Assembly (NCBI GenBank): GCA_016195985.1
Contig: JACPYP010000006.1
Location: 62,001-126,000, forward strand
Length of the DNA: 64,000 bases
Reading direction: 5' to 3'
DNA from: Acidobacteriota bacterium
GTDB lineage: Bacteria; Acidobacteriota; Holophagae; Holophagales; Holophagaceae
Shown one piece after another: positions 41,541-50,835 of the stretch (position 1 is the stretch's first letter; each line of letters opens with the position of its first letter). The notes under the pieces were generated by a model that saw only the letters and a program-made list of their open reading frames with translations, ran no database searches and was not told the DNA's origin. Position numbers and translations under genes: made by a program.

Positions 41541-43337
41541 ATGCCCCATCCCACCGTGACCATCGAAAAGGTGCTATCCAGGACCGGCACGGCCCTGATG
41601 GTCGGGGTTGGGCTGGCCGCCATCGCCTTCGCCTGGTGGGGGATGCTCCACGTTCCCCGGAGGAACGGCCTCGCGCACTCGCAACGCGCAGTCGCCCAAT
41701 ACGCCCAGGAACTCGATCATGAACTGCGCCACGCGGAACTCATCGGCGAGGCCGTGGCTCAGTGGTGGGAGGTGTCCTCGATCGATCCGAAGGATCCGCT
41801 TTCCCTTGAGAGCGTGAGGCCCTTTCTTTACACCACCGCCCTGGTGCGGGAGGTTCTTCTCGCCGAGGCGGACGGAAACCGGATTTATTTCATCCGCCAC
41901 ACTCCGGCAGGCTGGGGCGTCATCTGTCTCGAGCGGCACGGCGAAAGCGTGGAGAAGCTCCGTGATCGCGCCGGCCGCTGGGTTTCGGTGAAGCCCTCGG
42001 CCTTCGAGCGCGCCTACCAGCCGTCCTCCCGGCCCTGGTTCCGTTTCGGGAAGGGGCTTCAAAAGGGGGCCTGGTACCCCGAGGTCTACCAGTTCACTTC
42101 CGATTCCTCGGGATTCACCTATGTGGCACCGATCCGGACGGCCTCAGGAACACTCAAGGGCCTGGTGGGAATCGACATCAGCCTCCAGGCCCTTGAGGAC
42201 GTCACCCATGCCACGCTCCCCCCGGACCGGTTCCAGGTCCATGTGACCGACGGGGCGGCACGATCCCTCGTCCCCTGGCGGGAGCGAGGGGCGGCCCCGC
42301 CGCCGGGATGGTGGAACCGGGCGTCGATCGCCCTCGATCCGGTGCTCCTTCAGCAGGGCGCCTATCCGGCCATGCGCATCGACGCTTCGGCCGCCCCGGG
42401 GGCGGTGCTTCCGGGGCTGTTCCTGCGCCTTTCGGCGGTGCTCCTTCTCGCCGTCGGAGCCAGCGCCTTCGTCTACTGGCATTTCCATAGGCTGCGCTAC
42501 CGCCTGGCGGTTCCCCTCCGGCATCTCGCGACCACCGAAGGCGGGGAGACCTCCGATATTTTCGAGATCCGGAAAATCGGACAATCGATGCAGCTCATGA
42601 AGCAGACCAAGCGCGACCACCAGGCCTTGTTGGGAAGCCTCGAACACCTGCAGAGGGTCGACAGCGTGGGATTAATGGCTTCAGGGATCATTCATGATGC
42701 CTGCAATCAGCTCACCGCGGCCCGGGCCCAAATGGAACTTGTGGAAGAGGAACTGGCGTTTCCGTGGGAAAGCACGGGGCATTTCGACAAGGCCAAAATG
42801 GCCCTCAGTCATTGTGGAAACCTATTAAAAACACTGCTTTCCTATGCCAGGAAATCCGACGATTCGGATATTGAGTGGTTTGATTTAAAAGACGTTATAA
42901 AAGCGTCGATCATTTTGCTGAAACCGGCGCTCGGCTCGGGCATCCGGATCGAGGTCGACCTTTCCCACGATTGCCCGGCGGTTTCGGGGAACCTGCTCCA
43001 GATGGAGCAGGTGATTGTGAACCTGTGCCTGAATGCCCGGGACGCCATGCCGGACGGCGGGACCCTGAGGCTCCGCTGCAGGCGCAAACACGGGCAGGCG
43101 GTCCTGGAAGTGGAGGATTCAGGCACGGGCATGTCCGAATCCACCATCGAAAGGATCTTTGATCCCTTCTACACCACGAAGGCGGCAGGGAAAGGCACGG
43201 GGTTGGGACTCAGCATGGTGGCGAACATCGTCGGCGAAATGGGGGGGCAGATCCAGGTGACCTCCCAACCGGGGCTCGGCACCAAGTTCGAGATTTCCTT
43301 TCCCCCCGCGCAGGCCCCGGATTCCACCCCGGCCTAA
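41541..43337 (+). CDS. membrane sensor histidine kinase with periplasmic Cache-like domain
   Basis: 598 residues from the ATG at 41541 (an in-frame ATG 96 bases earlier lacks a signal). Membrane segments at about 16-35 and 291-313 enclose a periplasmic sensor region (about 40-290) that resembles a double Cache domain (FTYVAPIRTASGTLKGLVGI, DISLQAL). The cytoplasmic part has the phosphoacceptor His385 in GLMASGIIHDACNQLTAARA, where the usual HDFNN of NtrB-like kinases is HDACNQ, and an ATPase domain with NLCLNARDAMPDGG, DSGTGM and GKGTGLGLS. No partner regulator is adjacent. Confidence 0.85.
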   Translation: MPHPTVTIEKVLSRTGTALMVGVGLAAIAFAWWGMLHVPRRNGLAHSQRAVAQYAQELDHELRHAELIGEAVAQWWEVSSIDPKDPLSLESVRPFLYTTALVREVLLAEADGNRIYFIRHTPAGWGVICLERHGESVEKLRDRAGRWVSVKPSAFERAYQPSSRPWFRFGKGLQKGAWYPEVYQFTSDSSGFTYVAPIRTASGTLKGLVGIDISLQALEDVTHATLPPDRFQVHVTDGAARSLVPWRERGAAPPPGWWNRASIALDPVLLQQGAYPAMRIDASAAPGAVLPGLFLRLSAVLLLAVGASAFVYWHFHRLRYRLAVPLRHLATTEGGETSDIFEIRKIGQSMQLMKQTKRDHQALLGSLEHLQRVDSVGLMASGIIHDACNQLTAARAQMELVEEELAFPWESTGHFDKAKMALSHCGNLLKTLLSYARKSDDSDIEWFDLKDVIKASIILLKPALGSGIRIEVDLSHDCPAVSGNLLQMEQVIVNLCLNARDAMPDGGTLRLRCRRKHGQAVLEVEDSGTGMSESTIERIFDPFYTTKAAGKGTGLGLSMVANIVGEMGGQIQVTSQPGLGTKFEISFPPAQAPDSTPA

Positions 43338-43349
43338 GGGCGGGCAGCC

Positions 43350-44255
43350 TCAGGATCCGAACTCCGCCGGGCTCAGGCCCTTCAGGTAGTCGGTGAAGGC
43401 CCGGATGGAAGCCTGGTCCGCCTTCACGTGCTTCACGTAGAGGGAGAACCGGTCCTCGCTGGGCTGGAGGTCGGGGAAGAGGGCCACCAGGTCGCCCCGG
43501 CGCAGTTCCTCCAGCACCGCGTAGTGGGGGGCCAGCAGGACGCCCAGGCCTTCGACGCCGGCGTGGATCATGGCGCGGACGTGATTGATGGGAATGAGGC
43601 GCGTGAGGCGGGGACGCCCGGCCTCCGGCAGGGCCGCCAGGACGCGGTGCCACCAGGCCCCGGCCGGATCCAGGCTCAGCACGGGGCACCGGGCCAGGTC
43701 CTCGGGAGCGGCCAAGCGATGGGCTTTCTGGAAAGCCGGGCTGCAGGCCACCACGTAGGTTTCCCGGAACAGGGGCACCTGGAGAAGGCCGGGGTGCGGG
43801 TGCTCGTGGCAGTCCAGGATGAGATCCAGATCGTCCCGCAGCAGGGGCGGCAGCAAGTCCAGGCTGAGGGTGAAAGCCAGGTCCAGGTGCGGGTGGGCCG
43901 CCAGGAAGGGGCCCATGTGCTTCATGAGGATGCTGCTTCCGAACTCCACCGTGGCCCCCAGGCGGAGACGCGCGCGTCCGCCCGGGCGGCCCTGCCGCAG
44001 ATCATCGGCGGCCGCGTCGAGGGTGGCGAAGGCCCGCTCGCAGGCCTCAAAGAGACGCTGGCCTTCCTCCGTGAGGCCCAGGCCCCGGCCGCGCCTTCGC
44101 AACAAAGGGGTGCCAACCAGGGTTTCCAGCTTGGCCATGGCGTGGCTGATGGCGGACTGGGTGCGGTGAAGCCTCCGGGCACAGGCCGTGAAACTGCCTG
44201 TCTGGGCCAGCACATGAAAGGTGCGGAGCTGAGGCAGGTCCAGAAGGGCATCCAC
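43350..44255 (-). CDS. LysR-family regulator divergent from the ALDH7 gene
   Basis: 301 residues. Winged helix at the N terminus (LPQLRTFHVLAQTGSFTACA, RRLHRTQSAISHAMAKLETL) and a LysR substrate domain from about residue 90 (ARLRLGATVEFGSSILMKHM). The start is a GTG without an obvious Shine-Dalgarno sequence. The divergent aldehyde dehydrogenase gene lies 89 bp away, with two AT-rich inverted repeats between them, so that gene is the probable target. Convergent with the kinase gene, 12 bp apart. Confidence 0.87.
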   Translation of the reverse strand: MDALLDLPQLRTFHVLAQTGSFTACARRLHRTQSAISHAMAKLETLVGTPLLRRRGRGLGLTEEGQRLFEACERAFATLDAAADDLRQGRPGGRARLRLGATVEFGSSILMKHMGPFLAAHPHLDLAFTLSLDLLPPLLRDDLDLILDCHEHPHPGLLQVPLFRETYVVACSPAFQKAHRLAAPEDLARCPVLSLDPAGAWWHRVLAALPEAGRPRLTRLIPINHVRAMIHAGVEGLGVLLAPHYAVLEELRRGDLVALFPDLQPSEDRFSLYVKHVKADQASIRAFTDYLKGLSPAEFGS

Positions 44256-44257
44256 TC

Positions 44258-44285
44258 ATGAATAATATTCATATTTTAAGTGAAT
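44258..44285. promoter_or_regulatory. candidate LysR operators between the regulator and ALDH7 genes
   Basis: ATGAATAATATTCAT (44258-44272) is a perfect 7-1-7 palindrome. It overlaps a second inverted repeat ATTCA-N9-TGAAT (44267-44285), which has the T-N11-A form of LysR sites. The cluster sits against the regulator's start and about 60 bp before the ALDH7 start. Confidence 0.5.
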
Positions 44286-44344
44286 AGAATGAATTTCGTA
44301 AAAGGCGCACTCGGTCTTACAACAGAGAAAACACGGAGGCGACC

Positions 44345-45871
44345 ATGAACCCCATCCTGAAGACCCTCGGCCTGAGCGACGAGAACCCCGGCGGCTTCGA
44401 CGGTCAGTGGGTGGGCGGCGGCCGGATGCAGACGGTGACCTCCCCCATCGACGGCCAGCCCCTGGCCACCGTCGCCAATGTCACCCCCCAGGCCTTCGAG
44501 GCCATCCTGGCCAAGAGCCATGCCGCCTTCCAAACCTGGCGCCTGGTGCCGGCCCCCAAGCGGGGCGAGGTGGTCAAGGCCCTGGGCGACGAGCTGCGCA
44601 AGCACAAGGCGGCCCTGGCGGAACTGGTGACGCTGGAGATGGGCAAGACCCTGCGCGAAGGGCTGGGCGAGGTCCAGGAGATGATCGACATCTGCGATTT
44701 CGCCGTGGGCCTCTCCCGCCAGCTCTACGGCCTCACCATGCCCAGCGAGCGGAAACAGCACCGCCTGCAGGAGCAGTGGCATCCCCTGGGCGTGGTGGGC
44801 GTCATCACGGCCTTCAATTTCCCCGTGGCCGTGTGGAGCTGGAACACCGCCCTGGCCCTGGTCTGCGGCGACACAGTGCTGTGGAAACCCTCGTCCAAGA
44901 CGCCGCTGACCGCCATCGCCTGCACGAAGATCGCCGAGAAGGTCCTTCGCGGCTTCGGCTTCGATCCCGCCATCTGCAGCCTCGCCATCGGCAGGGGCAG
45001 CGACATCGGCGACCTCATCAACACCGACCCGCGCGTAGCCCTGGTCTCCTATACGGGCTCGGTGTCCGGGGGCCGCCACGTGGGCAGCCTGGTGCAACAG
45101 CGCTTCGGGCGCCACATCCTCGAACTGGGCGGCAACGGCGCCGTGATTGTCAGCGACAAGGCGGATCTCGACATCGCCCTGCGCTCCATCTACTTCGGCG
45201 CCATCGGCACCTCAGGGCAGCGCTGCACCTCCACCCGCCGCGTCATCGTGCAGGAATCCGTGCTGCCCGCCTTCCGCGAACGCCTGCTGGAGCTCTACCG
45301 CAAGACCCCCATCGGCGACCCCCGTGAGAATCAATACCTGATGGGCCCCCTGGTGGACCAGGAGGCCGTGGACACCATGCTGGCGGCCATCGCCACCGTG
45401 AAGGCCCAGGGCGGCAAGGTGCTCCACGGCGGCGAGAAGCTGGCTCCTCCCTCGGTGCTGGCGGGCGGCTGCTACGTCACGCCGTGCCTCGTGGAAGTGC
45501 CGGGGAATCTCGACATCGTGAAAGAGGAAACCTTCGCGCCGGTGCTCTACCTCATGCCCTACCGCACCATCGAAGAAGCCATCGCCCTGCAGAACGACGT
45601 AAGCCAGGGCCTTTCCAGCGCCATCATCACCAATGACCAGCGGGAGAGCGAGCTGTTCCTTTCGGCGGCGGGCAGCGACTGCGGCCTGGCCAACGTGAAC
45701 ACGGGCACCAGCGGGGCCGAGATCGGCGGCGCCTTCGGCGGCGAGAAGGAAACGGGCGGCGGCCGCGAAAGCGGCAGCGATGCCTGGAAGGCCTACATGC
45801 GGCGCCAGACCAGCGCCATCAACTTCAGCGGGAAAGTGGAACTGGCCCAAGGCATCACCCTGGACATTTGA
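44345..45871 (+). CDS. ALDH7-type aldehyde dehydrogenase, probable aminoadipate-semialdehyde dehydrogenase
   Basis: 508 residues. Catalytic glutamate region HILELGGNGAVIV, nucleophile cysteine in GTSGQRCTSTRRVIV, cofactor region ITAFNFPVAVWSWNTALAL, and the C-terminal signature NVNTGTSGAEIGGAFGGEKE followed by SDAWKAYMRRQT. This last stretch is characteristic of the antiquitin (ALDH7) group that oxidises 2-aminoadipate 6-semialdehyde in lysine degradation. The specificity is inferred from the group. It is divergent from a LysR regulator and ends in a strong terminator. Confidence 0.87.
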   Translation: MNPILKTLGLSDENPGGFDGQWVGGGRMQTVTSPIDGQPLATVANVTPQAFEAILAKSHAAFQTWRLVPAPKRGEVVKALGDELRKHKAALAELVTLEMGKTLREGLGEVQEMIDICDFAVGLSRQLYGLTMPSERKQHRLQEQWHPLGVVGVITAFNFPVAVWSWNTALALVCGDTVLWKPSSKTPLTAIACTKIAEKVLRGFGFDPAICSLAIGRGSDIGDLINTDPRVALVSYTGSVSGGRHVGSLVQQRFGRHILELGGNGAVIVSDKADLDIALRSIYFGAIGTSGQRCTSTRRVIVQESVLPAFRERLLELYRKTPIGDPRENQYLMGPLVDQEAVDTMLAAIATVKAQGGKVLHGGEKLAPPSVLAGGCYVTPCLVEVPGNLDIVKEETFAPVLYLMPYRTIEEAIALQNDVSQGLSSAIITNDQRESELFLSAAGSDCGLANVNTGTSGAEIGGAFGGEKETGGGRESGSDAWKAYMRRQTSAINFSGKVELAQGITLDI

Positions 45872-45896
45872 GGACGAGGCCCTGCCTGCCGAAGAG

Positions 45897-45919
45897 AAGA
45901 GGGGGCGCGTCCCCCTCTT
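45897..45919 (+). terminator. Rho-independent terminator after the ALDH7 gene
   Basis: Stem AAGAGGGGG/CCCCCTCTT (45897-45905 with 45911-45919) with a five-base loop, followed by TCTC; located 25 bp after the stop codon. Confidence 0.8.
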
Positions 45920-46003
45920 TCTCATTCGCGACATGAATCCAGGACTTCCCCTCTTGCCGCAACCAATTCCATTGCAAGGCCTCCGCGGCATTCCGCTAAG
46001 CTC

Positions 46004-47824
46004 GTGGGCAAACCACCCATGAGGCCCTTCTTGAACGGGGCAGCGCCTTCCACACCGAAGCCGGAACCTCCCGCCGCTGAGAGCCGTGCAAAGGCCTCAG
46101 GCTCCGGGCTGCTTCCGCGGAGCATCCTGGTCGGCCTGTGGCTGGCGGCGGCGGCCCTGCACCTGTCCCTGAACCCCGGCCAGCGCCAGCTGACCTGGCC
46201 CTGGCTGTACCTGGCCCTGGAGGCCCTGGCCGGCCTGAGCCTCGCCTACCGGGCCGCTGGATCGATGGGGCGGACTCGCCTGGCCTGGGGGCTGCTGGCG
46301 GCCTCGGCCCTGCTGGAAGTGCCCAATCTGCTGCTCACCGTGCTGTACGGCCGCGGGTGGCTCTCCAGCTGGGCGGCGGGCACCACCAGCTATCTCTCCC
46401 TGGCTTCGGGCATCCTCGCGCTGGCCGGCATCCTCAGCTTTCCCGTGGGGCGGAAACGGGGCGGCCTGTTCAGGCAGCGGGTGCTGGACAGCCTGATTTT
46501 CGCGTCGGCGCTGCTCTTCCTGCTCTGGGTCATGGGAATCCATGCTTCGCTCCAAGCGGCGGGCCAGGGCATGGGCCTGCGCGTCTTCTCAGCCTACCTG
46601 AACGTGGCCCTCCTGGGCGGCGGGCTGGTGTTCATGACCTCCTATCATCCGGACTGCATCCGCGGGCCGCTGGGATGGCTCGGCGCCTCGGCCTTCGCCT
46701 GGTTCGGCGCGGTGTCCTGCTGGACCTTGACGGGCCTCCCCCCGGTGGTGGCCAGGCAGGGTTGGATCGTCATCGCGGGCGCCATCCCCCTTTTCCAGGG
46801 CATCGCCGCCTGGTCGCCGAAATCCGTGGAAGAAAGCCTGCCGCCCCATGCGGAAGAGGCAAGCCGCATCGCCGCATTGCTCCCCTACCTGCCAGTCATC
46901 ATCGCCGTGGCGACGCTCGCGAGCCTTCTCGGCTGGGCGCCCCGGCAGGTGAACCGGGAGGCCTACGCCATCTTCCTCGGCATGGTGGCGATGCTCCTGC
47001 TGCGGCAGTTCCAGGCCATCCAGGATCTCCAGGCGGCCCGCCGCACCCTCGCCGACCGAGTGCACCAGCGGACTCTGGCCCTGGAGCAGGCTCAGGAAGC
47101 CATGCTCCGCACCGAACGCATGAACACCTTGGCCCTGATGGGCGCGGGCCTGGCCCATGACTTGAACAACCTGCTGGGCGCCGTGAAGGGTTCTGCGGAT
47201 CTGGCGGTGATGAACCTGGAAGATGGCGTCGCGCCTGGCAAGGACGAGTTGGAACGCATCGCCCTGGCGGCGGAGCGGGCCTCCCTGCTCACCCGGCGGC
47301 TCATGGAATTCGCGCGAAGGGAGAAGGAGGAGCTGCTGCCCACGAACCTCGGCCCGGCCGTGAAGGCCATGGAGGCCACCCTGCGGCTTCTGCTGCCCAA
47401 GTCTGTGGTCTTCCTCATGCAAATGCCCGCCAAGGAGCCTTTGGCGGTGTTGACTTCGCGGATCCGGCTGGAACAGATGATGGTGAACCTGGTGGCCAAC
47501 GCCGGTGACGCCATGCCCGGCGGGGGCGTCCTCCGCATCCGCGTGGACCAGGCCGGACCGGACTCGAACGAGGCCATGATCGAGGTGGCGGATTCCGGCG
47601 TGGGAATGACGCCTGATGTGCTGGCTAAGATCTTCGATCCCTTCTTCACCACCAAGGCCCCGGGCAAGGGCACGGGGCTGGGCCTCTCGTCGCTCAAAGC
47701 CATGGTGGAAGAGGGAGGAGGCCGTCTCGAGGTGGAAAGCGCCCCCGGACAGGGCGCCCGGTTCCGCATCCTGGTGCCGCGGCTGCCCGACGGGTCGCTC
47801 AGCCACCCACTCAGCCACCACTGA
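46004..47824 (+). CDS. membrane histidine kinase with multi-helix sensor region
   Basis: 606 residues from a GTG; an ATG five codons later (46019) is equally possible and neither has a clear Shine-Dalgarno sequence. The N-terminal half (about 38-335) has eight to nine hydrophobic segments, suggesting a 7TM-like or transporter-like sensor. A short coiled coil leads to the phosphoacceptor His385 in [20 protein letters not shown], then an ATPase domain ([31 protein letters not shown]). No receiver domain and no adjacent regulator. Its end overlaps the convergent MoaD-like gene by 14 bp. Confidence 0.83.
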   Translation: MGKPPMRPFLNGAAPSTPKPEPPAAESRAKASGSGLLPRSILVGLWLAAAALHLSLNPGQRQLTWPWLYLALEALAGLSLAYRAAGSMGRTRLAWGLLAASALLEVPNLLLTVLYGRGWLSSWAAGTTSYLSLASGILALAGILSFPVGRKRGGLFRQRVLDSLIFASALLFLLWVMGIHASLQAAGQGMGLRVFSAYLNVALLGGGLVFMTSYHPDCIRGPLGWLGASAFAWFGAVSCWTLTGLPPVVARQGWIVIAGAIPLFQGIAAWSPKSVEESLPPHAEEASRIAALLPYLPVIIAVATLASLLGWAPRQVNREAYAIFLGMVAMLLLRQFQAIQDLQAARRTLADRVHQRTLALEQAQEAMLRTERMNTLALMGAGLAHDLNNLLGAVKGSADLAVMNLEDGVAPGKDELERIALAAERASLLTRRLMEFARREKEELLPTNLGPAVKAMEATLRLLLPKSVVFLMQMPAKEPLAVLTSRIRLEQMMVNLVANAGDAMPGGGVLRIRVDQAGPDSNEAMIEVADSGVGMTPDVLAKIFDPFFTTKAPGKGTGLGLSSLKAMVEEGGGRLEVESAPGQGARFRILVPRLPDGSLSHPLSHH

Positions 47825-48008
47825 TGAGATGGATGACCTTGACCACTGCCCCGTCCGGGATGGTGGCGGTGCCGTAATCCTGCTTCTGAATCAGCGCATC
47901 GTCGACATGGATGATCAGCATGGGAAAGCGATAGTTCTTTGCGGTGAGAACCTCGCGCACGGTCATGCCTTCGTGCCACGCGAGAGGTTCCTCATTCACC
48001 GTGATCAT
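47811..48008 (-). CDS. MoaD/ThiS-like sulfur-carrier protein of the AOR cluster
   Basis: 65 residues with a ubiquitin-like fold pattern ([40 protein letters not shown]) and the C-terminal GG (IHLISGG) that is thiocarboxylated in MoaD and ThiS. The ATG at 48008 gives the usual size; the frame is open further upstream through an intergenic repeat. It lies downstream of the aldehyde:ferredoxin oxidoreductase gene, where such carriers are known from tungsten enzyme operons. It probably supplies the dithiolene sulfur of tungstopterin, unless it serves thiamine synthesis. Confidence 0.8.
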   Translation of the reverse strand: MITVNEEPLAWHEGMTVREVLTAKNYRFPMLIIHVDDALIQKQDYGTATIPDGAVVKVIHLISGG

Positions 48009-48054
48009 CGCCGGGCCTCGATCCTGCATCGTACGGGAAACAGAAGGGAACTGA

Positions 48055-48132
48055 CCACCACCAAGACTCCAAGACACCAAGAACTGCAAACAGCATTTCT
48101 TCTTTCTTGGTGTCTTCGTGTCTTGGTGGTGA
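48055..48132. repeat. CACCAAG-type inverted repeat
   Basis: Left arm (48055-48083) CCACCACCAAGACTCCAAGA plus CACCAAGAA, right arm (48103-48132) its imperfect complement. Between the AOR and MoaD-like genes; same family as at 23587. Confidence 0.85.
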
Positions 48133-48148
48133 ACCCTTTTAAAGAAAC

Positions 48149-50374
48149 CTATAGATGCTGCTTCACCACTTCTACCACTTCGGGGAAGACATCCAGGCCA
48201 AGCTCCTTCAGGCGCTCCAGCGTGGGCACACCGTCCAGGGTCCAGCCGCGGCGGGTGTAGACGCTGTCCATGAGCTTGGAGAAGCGGCCCGTGCGCCACT
48301 CCCGGTGCAGGGCCATTTTTTCTTCGGTGGTCTTGCCCACGGGATCGAGGCCCATTTCCTCCACGATCTGCTTGTCGTAGCGCTCGGCGCGGGATTCGTA
48401 TTCTTCCTTGGTGACCGGGCCCATGGAGCGGTAAGGCGCCGCGTCATGCAGGCGCAGCCCCTTGCCCATGCGGATGTTGAATACGCGTTGGAAGTTGTAG
48501 ACCTTCGCGGACTGGTGGATGAGCTCTTCCTTGTCGATCTGGATGCCCGTGGTGGCGCTGAAGAGATCCACGTAGTTCTGCACGTGCTCCGGAATCTTGT
48601 GGGCCTCGGGCTGCGAGCTGTTGTTCTTGGGCGCCACGTCGTTCCAGGGAAGCTTGCAGAAACCGTTGAGGCCGAACCAGGTGCGGAAGAGGGGGAAGTA
48701 GTAGAGCGCCTCAGCCTTGTCCTCGAAGGTGGGCAGCTGCTTGTTCACCATGTCCATGAAGATCACCCAGGCCTCATCGTGCTGGGGGCCCTTGTTGGTG
48801 AGCGCGTAGCCGCCCTGCTGGGCCAGGGATTCCTTGGACAGGTACTGGGAGTACTCGAGGCCCTTGTTCTCCATGCCGATGTCAGTGATGAGCTGCGGAT
48901 CGCCCCAGGCGTTCTGAATGAAGCGTTCCTTCAGCTTCTTCACGCCTTGGCCCGCCAGCTTGCCGAAGCCTTCGCCCCGGGCCATCTGGTGCATCATCTC
49001 GAGGCTGGCTTCGGCGTTGCCCCAGACCATCTCGAGCCCACCCGTGCGCTCCTTGTTCAGGATGCCGCGCTGGTAGCACTCCATCACGAAGGCGCAGAGG
49101 GTGCCGTAGGTGATGGTGCAGATGCCGTAGGTGTCGCAGTAGAAGTTCAGCTCAAGCAGGTAGTCGGGATCGAAGATGCCGCAGTTGGAACCTAGGCCCG
49201 CCGCGTTTTCGTACTCGGGGCCGTCCACCGTGACCATGTCGCCCTTGTAGGGGCCCGTCTTCAACACGAGGCCGTCAGCGCCCTTGGCACAGGCCATGGA
49301 GCAGCCGTACCAGCAGCCGTCCACCGTGTGCTGGGTGCAGCGGCTCTGCCAGTATGCCGAGTCGATCTTGTGGGTGTCGGGGTGAGAACCGAACTGGAAG
49401 TTGTGGACGGGCAACAGGTCGTAGGCGTCCATGATCTCGACGATGTGCGCCGTGCCGTTGCGGCGCATCATGCACTGGGAGCCGTCGTTCTCGCGGATCT
49501 CCTTGTGGTACTTGATGCCCGTCTTGGCGATGGTCTCGGGATCCGCAGGGTGGTTCATGTCACCGGCCACCTTGGGCCCGCGGATGACCAGGGCTCGGAT
49601 CTTCTTGTCCCGGAATACGGTGCCGATGCCGCCCCGGCCTGCCTGTTTGAATCGCACGCACTTCCGGCGGCGGTCGTAGAAGGAGAAGTTCAGCATGCCG
49701 ATGAGGCTGTGCTCCGCGGCCGCGCCCGTGGACACCACCGAGATGTTGGGCAGGTCCGCCTCGTTCTCGGCGTACATGTGGGTGAGCACTTCGGCCAGCA
49801 CATGGCTGTCCACGGGATCGGTGGGGGCTTCCTCGATGCGGATGAGGCCCTTCTGGCCGTCGATGAAGAGGATGATGTCCTTGTCGGACTTGCCCTGCAG
49901 CTCCAGCGCATCAAAGCCCGAGAACTTCAGCAAGGGGCCGTAGAACCCGCCCACGTTGGAATCGATGGGAATGTCCGTCTGGGGCGAGAGGCTCACCACC
50001 AGAGACTTTCCGGTGCCCGCGTACTGGGTCATGCCGGCCACAGGCCCCGGGCTGATGACGATCTCGTTCTCGGGGTCGTTCCAGCGGGTGGCGGGCTTCA
50101 CGGCGTTCCACAGGTGCCAGAGGCCGAAGCCGCGGCCCCCGATGAAGACATCCTTCATCTGCTGGGTGACGGGCTTCTCAGTGATCTCGAGGGTGTCCAC
50201 GTTCACGTACAGGGAACGGTTGGTGTAGCCCTTGTCCGGCAGGCTGGGCGTGTAGGTAATTTCCTTCAGCACCTTGTGCGCGGCCTTGATGGCCTCGAGC
50301 CCGTCCAGGTACTCGGTGCGCTTGGTGTAGTCGATGTCCATCACTTTGCTGGGATCGAAGACGAGCTGGCTCAT
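48149..50374 (-). CDS. tungsten-dependent aldehyde:ferredoxin oxidoreductase family protein
   Basis: 741 residues. The N-terminal beta domain shows DVFIGGRGFGLWHLWN and VISPGPVAGMTQYAGTGKSL, followed by RGGIGTVFRDKKIRALVIRG, all typical of the AOR family. Cysteines for the [4Fe-4S] cluster are Cys354, Cys358, Cys362 (GCWYGCSMAC) and probably Cys573 (GFCKLPW). The protein is about 130 residues longer than archaeal AOR, mainly at both ends (about 40 extra residues before the beta domain and a long tail after 600). It should oxidise aldehydes to acids (or reduce acids) with tungstopterin. It lies 13 bp downstream of a four-cluster ferredoxin and in a tungstate-transport cluster. Physiological substrate unknown. 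Confidence 0.88.
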   Translation of the reverse strand: MSQLVFDPSKVMDIDYTKRTEYLDGLEAIKAAHKVLKEITYTPSLPDKGYTNRSLYVNVDTLEITEKPVTQQMKDVFIGGRGFGLWHLWNAVKPATRWNDPENEIVISPGPVAGMTQYAGTGKSLVVSLSPQTDIPIDSNVGGFYGPLLKFSGFDALELQGKSDKDIILFIDGQKGLIRIEEAPTDPVDSHVLAEVLTHMYAENEADLPNISVVSTGAAAEHSLIGMLNFSFYDRRRKCVRFKQAGRGGIGTVFRDKKIRALVIRGPKVAGDMNHPADPETIAKTGIKYHKEIRENDGSQCMMRRNGTAHIVEIMDAYDLLPVHNFQFGSHPDTHKIDSAYWQSRCTQHTVDGCWYGCSMACAKGADGLVLKTGPYKGDMVTVDGPEYENAAGLGSNCGIFDPDYLLELNFYCDTYGICTITYGTLCAFVMECYQRGILNKERTGGLEMVWGNAEASLEMMHQMARGEGFGKLAGQGVKKLKERFIQNAWGDPQLITDIGMENKGLEYSQYLSKESLAQQGGYALTNKGPQHDEAWVIFMDMVNKQLPTFEDKAEALYYFPLFRTWFGLNGFCKLPWNDVAPKNNSSQPEAHKIPEHVQNYVDLFSATTGIQIDKEELIHQSAKVYNFQRVFNIRMGKGLRLHDAAPYRSMGPVTKEEYESRAERYDKQIVEEMGLDPVGKTTEEKMALHREWRTGRFSKLMDSVYTRRGWTLDGVPTLERLKELGLDVFPEVVEVVKQHL

Positions 50375-50387
50375 GGGATTCCCTTTC

Positions 50388-50810
50388 TCAGATGATCCGG
50401 ACGGGCGGCTCGGGAACGTCGACGATGGAGAGGGCGCCGTGGGGACAGACCTTCACGCAGACGCCGCAGGACGTGCACTTGTGGGGCGTGAGCCAGTCGG
50501 AATTCCGCATGAAGGCTTCCTTCTCGCAGAACCCGATGCACATGTAGCAGCCCACGCATACCTTCTTGTCGATCATCACGACGCCGAGCTTGTTGCGCTT
50601 CAAAGCCTCCGTGGGGCAGACCACCACGCAGTCGCCGCACTGGTCGCAAAGCACCGCGTGGCCCCCGCCATCTTCATAGGCCTTGATCTGGAGGGCCGCC
50701 TGTTTGGGGTCGTCCACCTTGAAGACTCGAACGGCGCACTCCATCTCACATTCGTGATTGCAGTTGCGCCCTGCGTCGCACTTCTGGAAATCGATCACCA
50801 GCTGTTTCAT
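50388..50810 (-). CDS. four-cluster ferredoxin subunit (AorA-like)
   Basis: 140 residues with sixteen cysteines in four sets: 11, 17, 21, 25; 55, 58, 61, 65 (CDQCGDCVVVCP); 85, 88, 91, 95 (CVGCYMCIGFCEKEAF); and 112, 115, 118, 122 (CTSCGVCVKVCP). This predicts four [4Fe-4S] clusters, as in the AorA electron-transfer subunit of bacterial AOR complexes. The gene is immediately upstream of the AOR gene on the same strand (13 bp), so it is almost certainly its electron carrier. No FAD subunit of AorC type follows. Confidence 0.88.
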   Translation of the reverse strand: MKQLVIDFQKCDAGRNCNHECEMECAVRVFKVDDPKQAALQIKAYEDGGGHAVLCDQCGDCVVVCPTEALKRNKLGVVMIDKKVCVGCYMCIGFCEKEAFMRNSDWLTPHKCTSCGVCVKVCPHGALSIVDVPEPPVRII

Positions 50811-50835
50811 GGCGAAGGCGCCTCCGGGCAGGGTC

